A DNA stretch of 64,000 bases from Epiperipatus broadwayi (taxonomy: Eukaryota > Onychophora > Udeonychophora > Euonychophora > Peripatidae): contig JAQFVV010000012.1 in NCBI GenBank assembly GCA_028023455.1, positions 8,096,499-8,160,498 of the forward strand. The letters run 5' to 3'. The translations under genes and the position numbers were made by a program. Below the pieces are notes generated by a model that saw nothing but the letters and a program-made list of their open reading frames with translations, did not search any database and was not told the DNA's origin. Position 1 is the first letter of the stretch. Every line of letters begins with the position of its first letter. Shown one piece after another: positions 11,535-20,925 of this stretch.

Positions 11535-11830
11535 ATCATCATCAGATATTCAGTGATATGGATCGCTGAAGAGTTGGAAGATGGAGTAGATTGAAGCCTG
11601 TCCATTTAACTTTAGAGATATGTTATTTTTATAAAAATTGAGCACAGATTATACATGTGTGTGGGAGATGATGATCTAGACCAACTGATGAGTGCTGGTT
11701 CAGTACAAAATACACATATTGGAGATCATTTATCTTTTTCACATGTGTGTGGTAATGTGTTTCGGTTGTATGAGATAGAGTGAATAGCTGAAAGAAGCTT
11801 GAATGTATGTGTTCAACTCTATTATATATA
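11535..11830 (+). mobile_element. Hammerhead-bearing PLE-terminal-type sequence
   Basis: Holds the hammerhead motif at 11,671-11,729, followed by TTTATCTTTTTCACATGTGT, GGTAATGTGTTTCGGTTGTA and a region ending GAAGCTTGAATGTATGTGTT. The downstream part is shared with the mini-element at 17,494-17,672 (minus) and the fragment at 45,350-45,438. Penelope-like elements are known to carry type I hammerheads in their terminal repeats, and a PLE endonuclease remnant follows 300 bp downstream, so a PLE terminal repeat is the likeliest identity. Confidence 0.6.
11671..11729 (+). ncRNA. Type I hammerhead ribozyme motif, one core base changed
   Basis: The core CTGATGA is at 11,685-11,691. Stem II is GTGCT (11,692-11,696) with AGTAC (11,702-11,706) closing loop GGTTC. 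The core GAAA is AAAA here (11,707-11,710). Stem III is very short, from A11710 to T11717, followed by the cleavage-site A at 11,718. Stem I pairs CCAA (11,681-11,684) with TTGG (11,719-11,722) and, past a 3-nt bulge, ATGATCT (11,671-11,677) with AGATCAT (11,723-11,729). A very short stem III is known for PLE hammerheads. The G-to-A change in GAAA should abolish or strongly reduce cleavage. Confidence 0.72.
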
Positions 11831-11852
11831 TATTAAATTGAAGATTTTCTTG

Positions 11853-12640
11853 GGCTACTGATATAAATGAAATATTATCAGGGTACATCTATGTATAATT
11901 TATTTAATATATATATATCCAGTGTTTCAACCAGGTTACACTGATCATCAATTACATAACAAATTAAAATAATTGTAGAAGCACTGTAAACACTGATGTA
12001 TAACAATAAGGAACGTGTTGGATGTATTTTAAGACATTATAATATAAAGACAACATATACCACTCATCAAAAAATTAATGGCATTATAAGCAAGCCTAAA
12101 GGCTCAATCCTTCTTGAAGCACATGGAGTTTATAAAATTCCATAAAACATTTGTAAAGTTTCCTATACAGGCATGAATAATTGTCATATCAATGCTCGCA
12201 GAGATGAACATGTTAATGCAGTTAAAAAACACTCATTATCAGCAGCACCATCTCTTCATGCTATAGATACATGTCATAATATGAGAATACTATCCAGATT
12301 AGACACTCTCCACCAATGTCAGATTAGAGAAGCCATTGAGATCTTTAAAAGGCCAGAATATATCAACAAACGTGATGATACATGAAAATTACTTTCTCTT
12401 TGGAAATTTTTTTTAAAAAGTCATTAAGCTAAATAATTTCTCATAATTATTATTTCTATTTTTTATTAATAGAATGTTCGTTGATGTTATATATCAATTT
12501 TTACATGCCTCTACAATTATTTTTTAATATGTGTTACCCAGTTGATGACCAGTGTGACCTCATCAAAATGTTAGTTTATATATATATTTAAATAAATTAT
12601 ATACAGTTGTACCCGGATATTTCATTTATATATGTATGTA
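11853..12640 (+). mobile_element. Penelope-like element with inverted ends
   Basis: An endonuclease remnant (12,081-12,385) lies between inverted repeats of about 100 bp: 11,853-11,955 and 12,535-12,640. For example GGTTACACTGATCATCAA on the left pairs with GTTGATGACCAGTGTGACC on the right. The right repeat is the 3' part of the element, so the left one is an inverted duplicate at its 5' end. This matches the head-to-head pattern of the other PLEs here. Confidence 0.65.
12132..12385 (+). pseudogene. Penelope GIY-YIG endonuclease fragment
   Basis: The frame opens VYKIP, stop, NICKVSYTGMNN and continues HINARRDEHVNAVKKHS, ALSLHA-like APSLHAIDTCHNM, RILSRLDTLHQCQIREAIEI and FKRPEYINKRDD. The Y-T-G after a cysteine matches the second half of the GIY-YIG signature; the R of INARRDEH and the E of REAIEI sit where this nuclease family has its conserved Arg and Glu. 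One stop lies before the first methionine and there is a small deletion after the YTG. This enzyme is fused C-terminally to RT in Penelope elements. It differs clearly from the fragment at 10,961, so it is a second PLE lineage. Confidence 0.72.
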
Positions 12641-12890
12641 TTATGAATTAAATGTTTCTGTGGTTTATATATATTTAAATAAATTATATATTTGTCAAGC
12701 ATTGGTGATTGAGAGGTCAGCGACGGCTGCTTTACAAGCGGTTGTCCCGAGTTTGTGGGTTCACTTCCCGGCTGATGCTATGACACATGAGAAAAAAAAA
12801 ATTATATACAAATGTACCCATATAATATTTCATATATATATACTATGAATAAAAGGTTTCTATGGATTGTTAGTATAGGTTTATGAGAAA
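12535..12890 (+). repeat. Short tandem duplication with SINE insertion
   Basis: A block of about 85 bp (TTTAAATAAATTATATACAG, then GTACCCGGATATTTCAT, then TTAAATGTTTCTGTGG; 12,585-12,664) repeats at 12,665-12,870 (AATTATATACAAATGTACCC ... AAAAGGTTTCTATGG). The second copy is split by the SINE at 12,694, and the first copy shows the uninterrupted site. Confidence 0.75.
12694..12798 (+). mobile_element. tRNA-derived SINE, copy 3
   Basis: GTCAAGC start, box A-like GTGATTGAGAGGTCAGCG, box B-like GGGTTCACTTCCC (about 12,758-12,770), GATGCTATGACACATGAG and an A-tail. The TSD is AAATTATATA at 12,681-12,690 and 12,799-12,808, inside the second unit of a PLE-linked tandem repeat. Confidence 0.87.
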
Positions 12891-13151
12891 AACTTGTTTA
12901 CTCTCAGGAATTGTCACTTGCTTAAAGTTTATTTCTATTTAATGGATATTATTCCCTCATTTCTATTCATTACTATATACATATAATTTTATATTCAAAT
13001 AATAAAACAAATACAATAATATAAATTCAAACTTTTAATCTATATGGGAGCACTTTTAACTATCTAAAGTAGTGTTTGTCAACTAATTTAAAACTAATAA
13101 AACCAAATATACAAGGTATTTTCAAAGATAATCACTTTCCATTTTTAATTA

Positions 13152-13334
13152 TTAGCTTTTACGCTTGCTGTCTCTCGATTTATTACGTATTTTTTTATAT
13201 TTGTATGCCTCCTTTATTTTTAGTTTGTTTGTTGTTGTTTTTTCGATACGTAATATCTTTACATTTTTATAACTAAAATCAAATCTAGAATTACATTTTT
13301 TTATGGTCATAAAACATTGATGCTGATATATCAT
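13152..13334 (-). pseudogene. Penelope endonuclease C-terminus, left arm
   Basis: The minus frame reads MIYQHQCFMTIKKCNSRFDF, then SYKNVKILRIEKTTTNK and KIKEAYKYKK, the counterpart of the plus-strand FDFSYKNMKILCIERNTNKQ of the right arm. Its upstream half is on the other side of the hAT insertion (16,135-16,059), where the frame gives YIGESHYTLE-like residues with frameshifts. Confidence 0.72.
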
Positions 13335-13803
13335 TATTTTCAGTATTACTTTGTTAAAATTTTTGAACTCTTTTTAGTAACAGTATATGTACTCTAGTCC
13401 TTTTCTCTAAAGCAGCCATCGGCAACCTATGGCACATGTGCAATGCTTGGCATGTCAATGATTATCAGTGGCACTCGGAATAAATTGAAATAGGGGGGAA
13501 AAATATTTTAATTACTATAGCGTCTTTTTTTGTTTTGTTTTTACATTCAACGTTGAATTTACGATTAAATCATTATTTATCAGAAAATAATACACTTGAT
13601 TTCATTTAAAGGATATTTTTGTTTGCAAGTGAAATAAATTCTACATATTCACATTTTACTTCTGATAATATTAAAAAATGAGATCATAATCCAAATAAAA
13701 AGCTTATGTTATCAATTCTAGAAAGCTATTTTTGGTAGTTGAATGGTAAATAATCGATGCTCATTGGTGGCGCTTCTTTCAAAAAAGAAATTCTTGTGGC
13801 ATA

Positions 13804-14055
13804 GTGACAGAGATTCCCAAAATGTCCCACAAAAGACAAAAACATAATATTCACTCTTTTCAAGAATCTTGGACAAATGAATATGGATTTGTACAGCAAA
13901 AAGATCATGCTGTGTGTACATTATGCTGTGAAAGTATTGTGTGTTGTACCTCAAGTATACAAAGACATTGTCAAACTAAACATATGTTCATGTTTAAAAA
14001 CTCGGATGAGAAAAGTGAAGCTATAAAAAGAGCTGTTTTTGCCTTTAAGAAATAA
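13804..14055 (+). pseudogene. hAT transposase N-terminus with BED zinc finger
   Basis: An 83-codon frame with SFQESWTNEYGFVQQKD, then CTLCCESIVC and RHCQTKH. The C-x2-C...H-x4-H spacing is that of a BED-type DNA-binding finger, and the 'W...YGF' lead and 'SEAIKRAVFAFKK' end match the ZBED5/SCAND3/GTF2IRD2-like hAT family. It stops at 14,053, and the core resumes 50 bp on. Confidence 0.8.
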
Positions 14056-14105
14056 TTGGAACCCAAAATAAAGCCATCGAATGTAGTTATACAATTGCTC
14101 ATTGT

Positions 14106-15640
14106 GTGGCTTCGAAAGGCAAACATTTCACAGATGGACAATTCATCAAAGAAACATTTTTGAAAAGTGCTGAAATCTTATTCAGGGATCTACCAAATAA
14201 ACAAATGATACTGTCTCGAATTCGAGAAATATCACCTTCTGCAAGATCAATTCAAAGAAGAATAACTGACATGGCCAAAGTTGTAACAACAAAACAGAAA
14301 ATCAGTTTACAACAAGCTGTTGCATTCACTGTTGCTGTTGAAAGTACTGACGTAAATGATGTGGCATACCTAGCAATAGTTGCACAATATTGTGACAACA
14401 ATCATATTTATGAAGAATTTTATTGCTTGATTCCTCTTACTGATACAACAAAGGGACATGATATTTTCACTGCATTTTTCAATTATTTTGAAAATCAGAA
14501 AATTAACATAAATAAAATATTTAGTGTTACTACTGATGCCTGCCATGCAATGGTCGGAAAGGAAAAGGGATTTGTTAAACTTCTTGAAAATCATATTAAA
14601 CATCGAATATTGAGTTTCCACTGCATTATACACCAGGAAAATTTAGTTGCAAAAATCTCATGACAATGCTTGAATTCTGTAATGGACATTGTCATTAAAA
14701 TAATTAATTTCATAGTTTCTCGTTCTTCATTAACACATAGGTAATTTAAATCCCTTTTGCAAGCAATGAATAGTGCATATATAGACCTTCCTCTATACAG
14801 CAATGTTCATTGGATTAGTCGAGGTAATGTCTTGAACAGGTTTGTATCATGTCTGAAAGAAATCAAGATATTTACTGATGAAAAAGAACAACATTATCCA
14901 GAAATAAATGATGAAGACTAATTATGCAAATTGATGTTTCTGACTGATATAACTCAACACCTGAATGAGTTAAACTTGCATTTGCACGGGAAGGGTCAAA
15001 CAGTACTAGAACTTTTTGAATATTGGAAAGGATTTGCATCAAAATTAGATATATTTTGGTGTGATATTACCACTAACACCTACAAGTACTTTCCAAATGT
15101 AAAGGCCCATGCAAATTAATTTAACGTTAACAAAGATGAACTTCAGAAATACATTGAAGCTCTCAGAGAAGAAATTTCCGAACGATGTGAAGACTTCCAA
15201 ATACACACACTCATATTTTCTTTCCTCATCAAACCTGACTTAATTGATTTAAAGATGACTTCATTTGATTTATCACTTTTTGAGTGGATGGATATTGATA
15301 GTTTTGAAATGAAATTAATCAAATTAATATTATCAGAATTGTGGAAAACTAAATTTGTAGAATTGCGGAAAACTCTTGAAGGAAAGAAAAGTTGCTGTCA
15401 TTCTCAATTGTTGGATATCATTACCTGAAAGATTTAATCATTTGAAGAAAAAAAAAACTGCTTGTGCTCTGCTTTTAGCATTTGGTTCAACTTACTTATG
15501 TGAACAAATTTTCTCACATATGAAAAATATTTTTGAGTTCCCAAGGAATTTGCCTAACACCTGAACATACAGAAGCATGCTTGAAGCTAAAAGTGACCAA
15601 TTTAATACCTGACATTGAGGAATTGAGCAAAGAGGTACAA
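14106..15640 (+). pseudogene. hAT transposase core and C-terminus, broken
   Basis: The main frame (14,106-14,663) begins just after an in-frame stretch reading through GKHFTDGQFIKETFLKSAE and holds RSIQRRITDMA, AVESTDVNDVAYLAIVA, IFSVTTDACHAMVGKEKGF and FHCIIHQENLVAK. The family's first catalytic aspartate lies in a 'LDES.D' motif; here it reads VAVESTD, with the D missing. The second (TTDGAPAMVG in relatives) keeps its D. Later frames give DLPLYSNVHWISRGNVLNRF (about 14,779), DITQHLNELNLHLHGKGQ (14,949) and, at about 15,455, ACALLLAFGSTYLCEQIFS, the hAT C-terminal dimerisation motif. At least four frameshifts or stops; not functional. Confidence 0.88.
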
Positions 15641-15852
15641 GGGCAAAGTTCACATCAATTTATTTTGATATCTTTATTTTAATAATAAAAAATGGCTAAT
15701 CATATTAGAATTCATGATATTTTTTGCTTATTTAAATTATATATTTTGTATAGGTAATTTTTAATAAGCATGTTAAAAATTACAAATTTTAAAAAAGGTA
15801 CTTTTCACATGATTTTAAGTATTTTAAAATATTGAATGACTAATAATATAAG

Positions 15853-15950
15853 ATCCAGTTATAATGGACTTCAAAAGTATATATTATATAGTAGTATATA
15901 TTATATACTATAATATTATATATAACTTTGAAGCCCATTATAACTGAACC
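15853..15950. mobile_element. Small palindromic MITE-like element inside the hAT
   Basis: CCAGTTATAATGGACTTCAA at the left pairs with the complement of ACTTTGAAGCCCATTATAAC at the right, around a core of repeated TATATTATA. It lies in the 3' noncoding part of the hAT. No clear TSD is visible. Confidence 0.6.
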
Positions 15951-16427
15951 AATTTTGATAGTATATAATATAATAAGATTGGTAAAATCATGTCAGCACG
16001 CCGAATAACATTGTAATATAGGTTGGGTACCACACTACTAAAAGATTGCTGATCCCTGCTCTAAAGTATAATGTGATTCACCAATATAAGCACTTCCACT
16101 TACTCATATCCATTTATATATTATAGAACTTTGGTTCATAAATAAATTTTTATTTTTAGAATTATTTATTAACTTATTTAAATCGGAAAGTGCATAAAAT
16201 GCAACTTCACATATGATTTGTATATATATTTTCTATAAATTTTACTTGTTGATTATATCCATAATTCTTATTATTCATAAATTCAATTTTCATATTCAAT
16301 TTTTTATTATAATTTTTCCCTGTATTATAAAAAATATTATAATCATAACCAATGTCTAATAATTCATTACTAAGTATATTTATTTTTTTTATCTGATATA
16401 TATGAACAGAGTTTATTATTTCAAAAC

Positions 16428-16700
16428 AAAAAGGATTTTAAACCTGATAACTTATGTGACAATGGAACCATTGAATTATATGGAATATATCCTCTCTTTT
16501 CAATAGGTTTAATTAACATATAATAATCCAAATTATTTACATTTTGAGTTTTTTTAAGATCAAGAAATTTCAATGACATTAATTTTTCATCTGTTTTAAT
16601 CTACTGTAGACCTTCTGTATTATTTATTTCATTAAATAATTTATTAACTGCTTCTTTTTTATCATATATAAATACATCATTACATATCTATAATATATAG
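16428..16700 (-). pseudogene. Penelope reverse transcriptase fragment
   Basis: On the minus strand a frame-shifted RYV then DVFIYDKKEAVNKLFNEINN gives motif C ('RYVDD.F'), broken by a 1-base deletion. It continues with SLKFLDLKKTQNVNNLDYYM (the family's 'FLDL.I' block) and IEKRGYIPYNSMVPLSHKLS (the 'K....G...N..S..P..HK' block). Only one stop lies in about 80 codons. This shows that the minus-strand copy is the principal Penelope copy at this locus. Confidence 0.75.
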
Positions 16701-16883
16701 TAATTTTATTCTTATAAATATCTTTTTTTTTAATTTTATTTTTACATGTTGATCAATAAGTAAAAATTATAATATATATATATGGGAAGTTGCATTTTAT
16801 GCATCTCCTGATTTAAATAATTCTAAAATAAAAATTTATTTATGAACCAAAGTTCTGTAGTATATATATTGAATATATAGTAC

Positions 16884-17153
16884 ACATGTGAATGTAGAAG
16901 TGATTATATTGGTGAATCACATTGTACCTTAGAGGAAAGGCCTAGAGAACATGTACTGTTACTAAAAAGAGTTCAAAAATCTAAAGAAAATAATACTGAA
17001 AATAATGAAATATCAGCATCAGTGTTTTATGACCATAATAAAAAATTTAATTTTGGATTTGATTTTAGTTATAAAAATATGAAGATATTATGTATTGAAA
17101 GAAATACTAATAAACAAAAAATGAAGGAGGCAATGTCAATTTACAAATATTAA
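16884..17153 (+). pseudogene. Penelope GIY-YIG endonuclease, right arm
   Basis: An uninterrupted 89-codon frame: TCECRSDYIGESHCTLEERP, then REHVLLLKRVQKSKENN, then KNMKILCIERNTNKQKMKEA, then a stop after IYKY. It has the C-x-C of the zinc-binding insert, the Y-I-G half of the catalytic signature, the conserved Arg in 'LEERPREH' and the 'KMKEA' Glu. The upstream half (GIY side) is degenerate at 16,785-16,880. It survives as an open frame while its partner in the left arm is interrupted. Confidence 0.8.
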
Positions 17154-17493
17154 AAATGCTTAATAAATTATAGAAAAACTAAAAATAGAAAGTAATTGTC
17201 TTTGAAAATACCTTGTATGTTTGTTTGGTTTTAATAATTTTAAACTTAGTTGACAAAGACTACTTTGATAATTAAAAGTGCTCCTATAATGGATTAAAAG
17301 TTTGAATTTATATTACAGTATTTGTTTTATTTGATAAAATTATACATATATAAGTTAAAGGATACAGACATCGATTAATATCATATATATATATTATATA
17401 AAAAAGGATTCAATTTACAATGGGATATAAAGTTTGGTTATTGTTGTTTATATGATAAATTATTGCATGTATTCATTTATATATATATATAAT

Positions 17494-17672
17494 TATAATG
17501 TCTTGAACTCAGATTTTCAAGCTCTCTACAGTTATCCATCTTATATAACCAATACACATGACCACATATACATGAAAAAGATAAATGATCTCCAGTATAC
17601 ATATTTCGTTCTGAACCAGCCAGTCATCATCTGTAGGGAGCTTGAAAATCTGAGTTCAAGATTATTATAATT
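17494..17672 (-). mobile_element. Palindromic mini-element with hammerhead
   Basis: Terminal inverted repeats of about 40 bp (CTTGAACTCAGATTTTCAAG at 17,504 and its complement ending 17,662) enclose about 95 bp that matches the 11.67-kb hammerhead region on the minus strand. It starts about 140 bp beyond the end of the Penelope right arm. No TSD is evident beyond the inverted AATTATAAT. Confidence 0.65.
17586..17630 (-). ncRNA. Degenerate hammerhead ribozyme motif
   Basis: Minus-strand reading gives GCTGGTTCAGAACGAAATAT then GTATACTGGAGATCAT. GAAA, the 3-bp stem III (TATGTAT) with the cleavage-site A, and the stem I strand CTGGAGATCAT are kept. Compared with 11,671-11,729, about 12 bases including the CTGATGA core and the 5' stem I strand are deleted or rearranged (ATGATGACTGG remains). 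It complements the 11.67-kb copy, whose CTGATGA is intact but whose GAAA is not. Confidence 0.6.
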
Positions 17673-17792
17673 ACATTAAGTTCTATATAGACAATACACA
17701 TATATTTAAATATTATATATATTATAACGGTCGGTAAATAGGTGATATATCAGTCTTACCGTATCTGCTGTACGAGGGCGCCACTAGGCCAT

Positions 17793-20602
17793 TTGGATTT
17801 AGAAAAATTAAGGTGTTTGATAATGAAGAGAGAGTGTGTAATAGTGATCATAACTTTATTGTAATAGAAATGGTTAGTAATGTGATGGAGGATAGAAATA
17901 AAGGTAGAAATAATAGAGAAAGATGTGGATGGAGAGTGAATGATAAGAATAAGTTGGAAGAGTATAAAATAAAAGTTGAAGAAACCATGGAGCAGTTGGT
18001 TGGGGATGAGTATAAGGACTGGTGTGGTGAAGTAGAAAAAGTGGCAAATAGGGTTTTAGTCGAGAATATGAAGAAGAATAAAAGTAATAAAAAAATGAGA
18101 ATTAGTAAAAGTGTAAAAAAGAGGAAAAAAGCATGCAGAGAATATAAGTGTGCTATTAAGAATAAAGAAAGTGAAAATGATATTAATGCTAAATGGGGAA
18201 AGTACTTAGAAAAGAAGAAGCTAGCTAAAATGGATAATTATAGAGAGAGGATGAAGTTAAATAATAAATTGTTGGAGGATATTAATAAAAGTGGAAGAGA
18301 TGGGAGTAAAAAATTTTGGAATTACATTAAAAGGAGAAATGTAGGAGAAAGAGAGATAGTATTAATAGATGATGAGAGAATAGAATGTAGCTCTAGAGGT
18401 GAGCTAGAGAAAATCTTAAATAGATATGTAATGGATATAGAAAAAATGTTAGATGTGAAGGAATTAGTGATAGAAAACATGAAAGCAGTTAGTAGTGGGA
18501 ATATTAGGTTCACAAAAAATGAATTGAATGAGGCAGGAAAGAGATTGAAAAGTGGAAAGGCGAGGGGTTTAGATGGATGGGCAGCAGAGATGGTAATGAA
18601 TTTAGGGCATAGAGCAAAAGCAAAGTTATTATCATGTTTTAATAAGATGGCGCAGGAGACAGTTTTTCCGGGTAGTTGGAGTATTACAAGAATAAGATTA
18701 TTATTTAAAGGAAAGGGTAAGGATCATAGAAAGTTAAATAATTATAGACCGATAGCGGTAACATCAGTTTTATATAAAGTTTTCGCATATATGGTAGCTG
18801 GAAGAATTGTAAAATGGATGGAAGAGAATAATGTAGTGGGGGGAATGCAAGGAGGTTTTAGGTCAGATGGGCATATAGGAGATAGTTTGTTCGTAGTTAC
18901 ACAACTTATGGAGATGAGTAGGAATTCAGGTAGATCGTTATATATGAGTTTTATAGATATAGAGAAAGCATATGATAGAGTAAATAGAAATAGATTATGG
19001 GTAAGATTAGCCAATTTGGGAATGGATGAAGCTTTAGTAAATATTATTAAGAAATTATATGAAAATAATTATTATACTTACCAATTAGGGGATATAAAAT
19101 CAGTTAAAGTTAAAAATGGAGTGGGATTAAGGCAAGGATGCCCCATGTCACCGATTTTGTTTTTGTTGTTTTTGAGTGAAATGGAAAAAGCAATAGAAAG
19201 ACTAGGAAGAGGGGTAGAGATACCATTAATAGGTGGCAAAGGAGTATATACTTTGTCGGGTCTTTTTTTTGCAGATGATATCTTTTTATGTGCAGAAAGA
19301 AGAGAAGATATGGATATTATGTTGAGGACATGTGCAAGGGTGTGTAAAGAGATTGGGATTAAATTTAATGAAAAAAAAATCAAATATAATGATGGTTAAT
19401 ACTGGGGAAAGAGAGGATGTAGTTTTTTTATTGGGGGATATAAAGTTAAGTGTGGTGGATAGATATAGGTATTTGGGAATCATCTTATGTAATCAGGAAA
19501 ATTGCTTGGTTGAATAGGAGAAAAAATTGGTAAATAAAGCAAAGCAAAGAAAAGGTTTGGTAAAGAAACTAACAGTATTTTCATATAATAAATATGATGT
19601 AGCTAGAATTGTATGGAAGGGAGTTGCAGTAGCAGGGTTAACATATGGTAATGATGCATTATGTGTTAGTAAAAGGATTTTAGATTATTTAGAGAAGTAC
19701 AAAGGGAAGTAGGAAGACATGCATTAGATGCAGAGATGTGGACAGCAAAGGAGGCAATTCAAGGAGAAATGGGATGGTCAAGTTTCTATATGAGAGATGC
19801 AAAAAGTAAAATGAAAATGTTTGGTAGGTTGCAGTTTATGGATAGTAAAAGAATAGCCAAAATAGTGTTTAATTGGGTTATGAGTAAAGGGCAGGTAACA
19901 AGATGGGTGAGAAAGGTAATGCAGTATGCAAAAGATTTGGATAAAGAATTTATATCGATATACTTGTATAAAAGGTGGGATGATTGTGTTAGGAGAATTG
20001 TTGAGTGTTATAGTGGTAAGGAATGGGATAAAAAAATAGAAGCATTAATAAAAAATAGGGAGTTGGAGAGATGGAGAAGTAGTATGGAGGGTAAGAAGAG
20101 TTTAAATATGTATAGAAGTAAACGGAATATTGGAAGCGAGTTAATTTATGATAATAGTAAGGAAAGTAGTTTCTTATTTAAGGCTCGAACGGGATCTTTA
20201 GCAACAAGAGAATATACATGTAAACGGAAAACTATGGGTGATTTAGCGTGCAAATTGTGTAAGGAAGGTATAGAAAATATTAGGCATCTGTTGATTGAAT
20301 GTAAATGCTTGAAAGCAGAAAGGGTACAGAGAATGAAGTTATGGGAGAATAGGTATGAACAAAGTGACAATACAGAAAGTGAGTTAGTAGTTTTTATGCT
20401 GGGTTTGTGAAAAGATAAGGGGGATTTAGATTTAAAGGCCATAGAGTTGACAAAGATTATGTTGTGGAAATGGGATGGGGCAGAATATGGGAAGACTTAG
20501 AGTGGGGAATGGAAAATAAAGTGGCTAACAGGTTTATCTGGGCATAGTTGCTGAGATATTCTTGACTTCATTTAAGGAGAAGCCAAATACATCACATCAC
20601 AG
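17793..20602 (+). mobile_element. 5'-truncated non-LTR retrotransposon, well preserved
   Basis: The element begins within the last residues of an APE endonuclease (RVCNSDHNFIVIEM keeps the S-D-H motif) and runs through RT and a zinc motif to a CATCACATCAC-type 3' end near 20,600. Its plus strand is markedly G- and A-rich, unlike the flanks. Just upstream (17,720-17,790) is a short, less AT-rich block of unknown origin (CGAGGGCGCCACTAGGCC). No clear TSD could be fixed. Confidence 0.8.
17813..20410 (+). pseudogene. LINE reverse transcriptase, three lesions
   Basis: An open frame of 528 codons (17,813-19,399) carries RT blocks NYRPIAVTSVLYKVFAYMV, GGFRSDGHIGDSLF, FIDIEKAYDRVNR (motif A), GLRQGCPMSPILF (motif B) and GLFFADDIFLC (motif C, catalytic FADD intact). 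A frameshift at an A9 run (19,371-19,379) moves the frame to 19,332-19,517 (DRYRYLGIIL); a TAG at 19,515 and a second frameshift near 19,700 follow. The last frame (19,736-20,410) has AIQGEMGWSSFYMRDAKSK and a C-x2-C-x8-H-x4-C zinc motif (CKLCKEGIENIRHLLIEC). With so few lesions this is the youngest LINE here. The first methionine is not the natural start, since upstream coding is truncated. Clade unresolved. Confidence 0.85.
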
Positions 20603-20925
20603 AAAATTTACAAAGTAGACAGATACGCGCTGTTAAGATCATGAGTCAGCCCAAGTCACTAGCTCTTGAAGTAGCAGAGGTTTAAAACATTTATTAAATA
20701 TATTTTTAATAATAAAGAATAATAAAAATAATCACTAGATCACTGTCAGTATAAATAACACAAAAAGATTTTATTCATATATATAAGTAAATGACAACAC
20801 AAACTTTTAAAAAAATAATTTTTATAACACAAGAAGAAATTTATGTTTTATTCTGTTTCATTATTATTTTATTTGTTTTTAACTTTTAATTTTAAATTTT
20901 AGAATGTTGAATATAAATGAGTTAC
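20603..20925. other. AT-rich spacer
   Basis: No coding similarity or structured repeat recognised. Confidence 0.4.

Larger units (their letters stand above)
13413..16058 (+). mobile_element. hAT DNA transposon (BED type), 2,646 bp, inactive
   Basis: Perfect 8-bp TSDs CTCTAAAG at 13,405-13,412 and 16,059-16,066 flank the element. Its ends are imperfect TIRs: CAGCCATCGGCAACCTATGG at the left, and CAGGGATCAGCAATC when the right end is read inward. An 8-bp TSD and CAG...CTG ends are diagnostic of hAT. It encodes a BED finger, a transposase core and a hAT dimerisation domain in several frames. The PLE right arm at 16,925-16,940 (CCTTAGAGGAAAGG) gives the empty target site. Confidence 0.93.
12970..17360 (-). 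mobile_element. Penelope-like element with large inverted arms, split by hAT
   Basis: The left arm (12,970-13,412 plus 16,059-16,213) and the right arm (about 16,772-17,355) are inverted copies of roughly 580 bp. The outer ends match (AGTGCTCCTATAATGGATTA on the right; its counterpart at 13,040-13,060 on the left), as do the inner ends (GAAGTTGCATTTTATGCA and complement). The minus-strand copy is the longer one and includes RT sequence at 16,428-16,700; the right arm is a shortened duplicate of its 3' half. Both arms carry GIY-YIG sequence reading outward. The hAT element lies inside the left arm's endonuclease. Confidence 0.82.

Noticed and set aside
18322-19483. Several minus-strand open frames across the 17.8-kb LINE
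   Set aside because: Antisense shadows of the intact RT frame.
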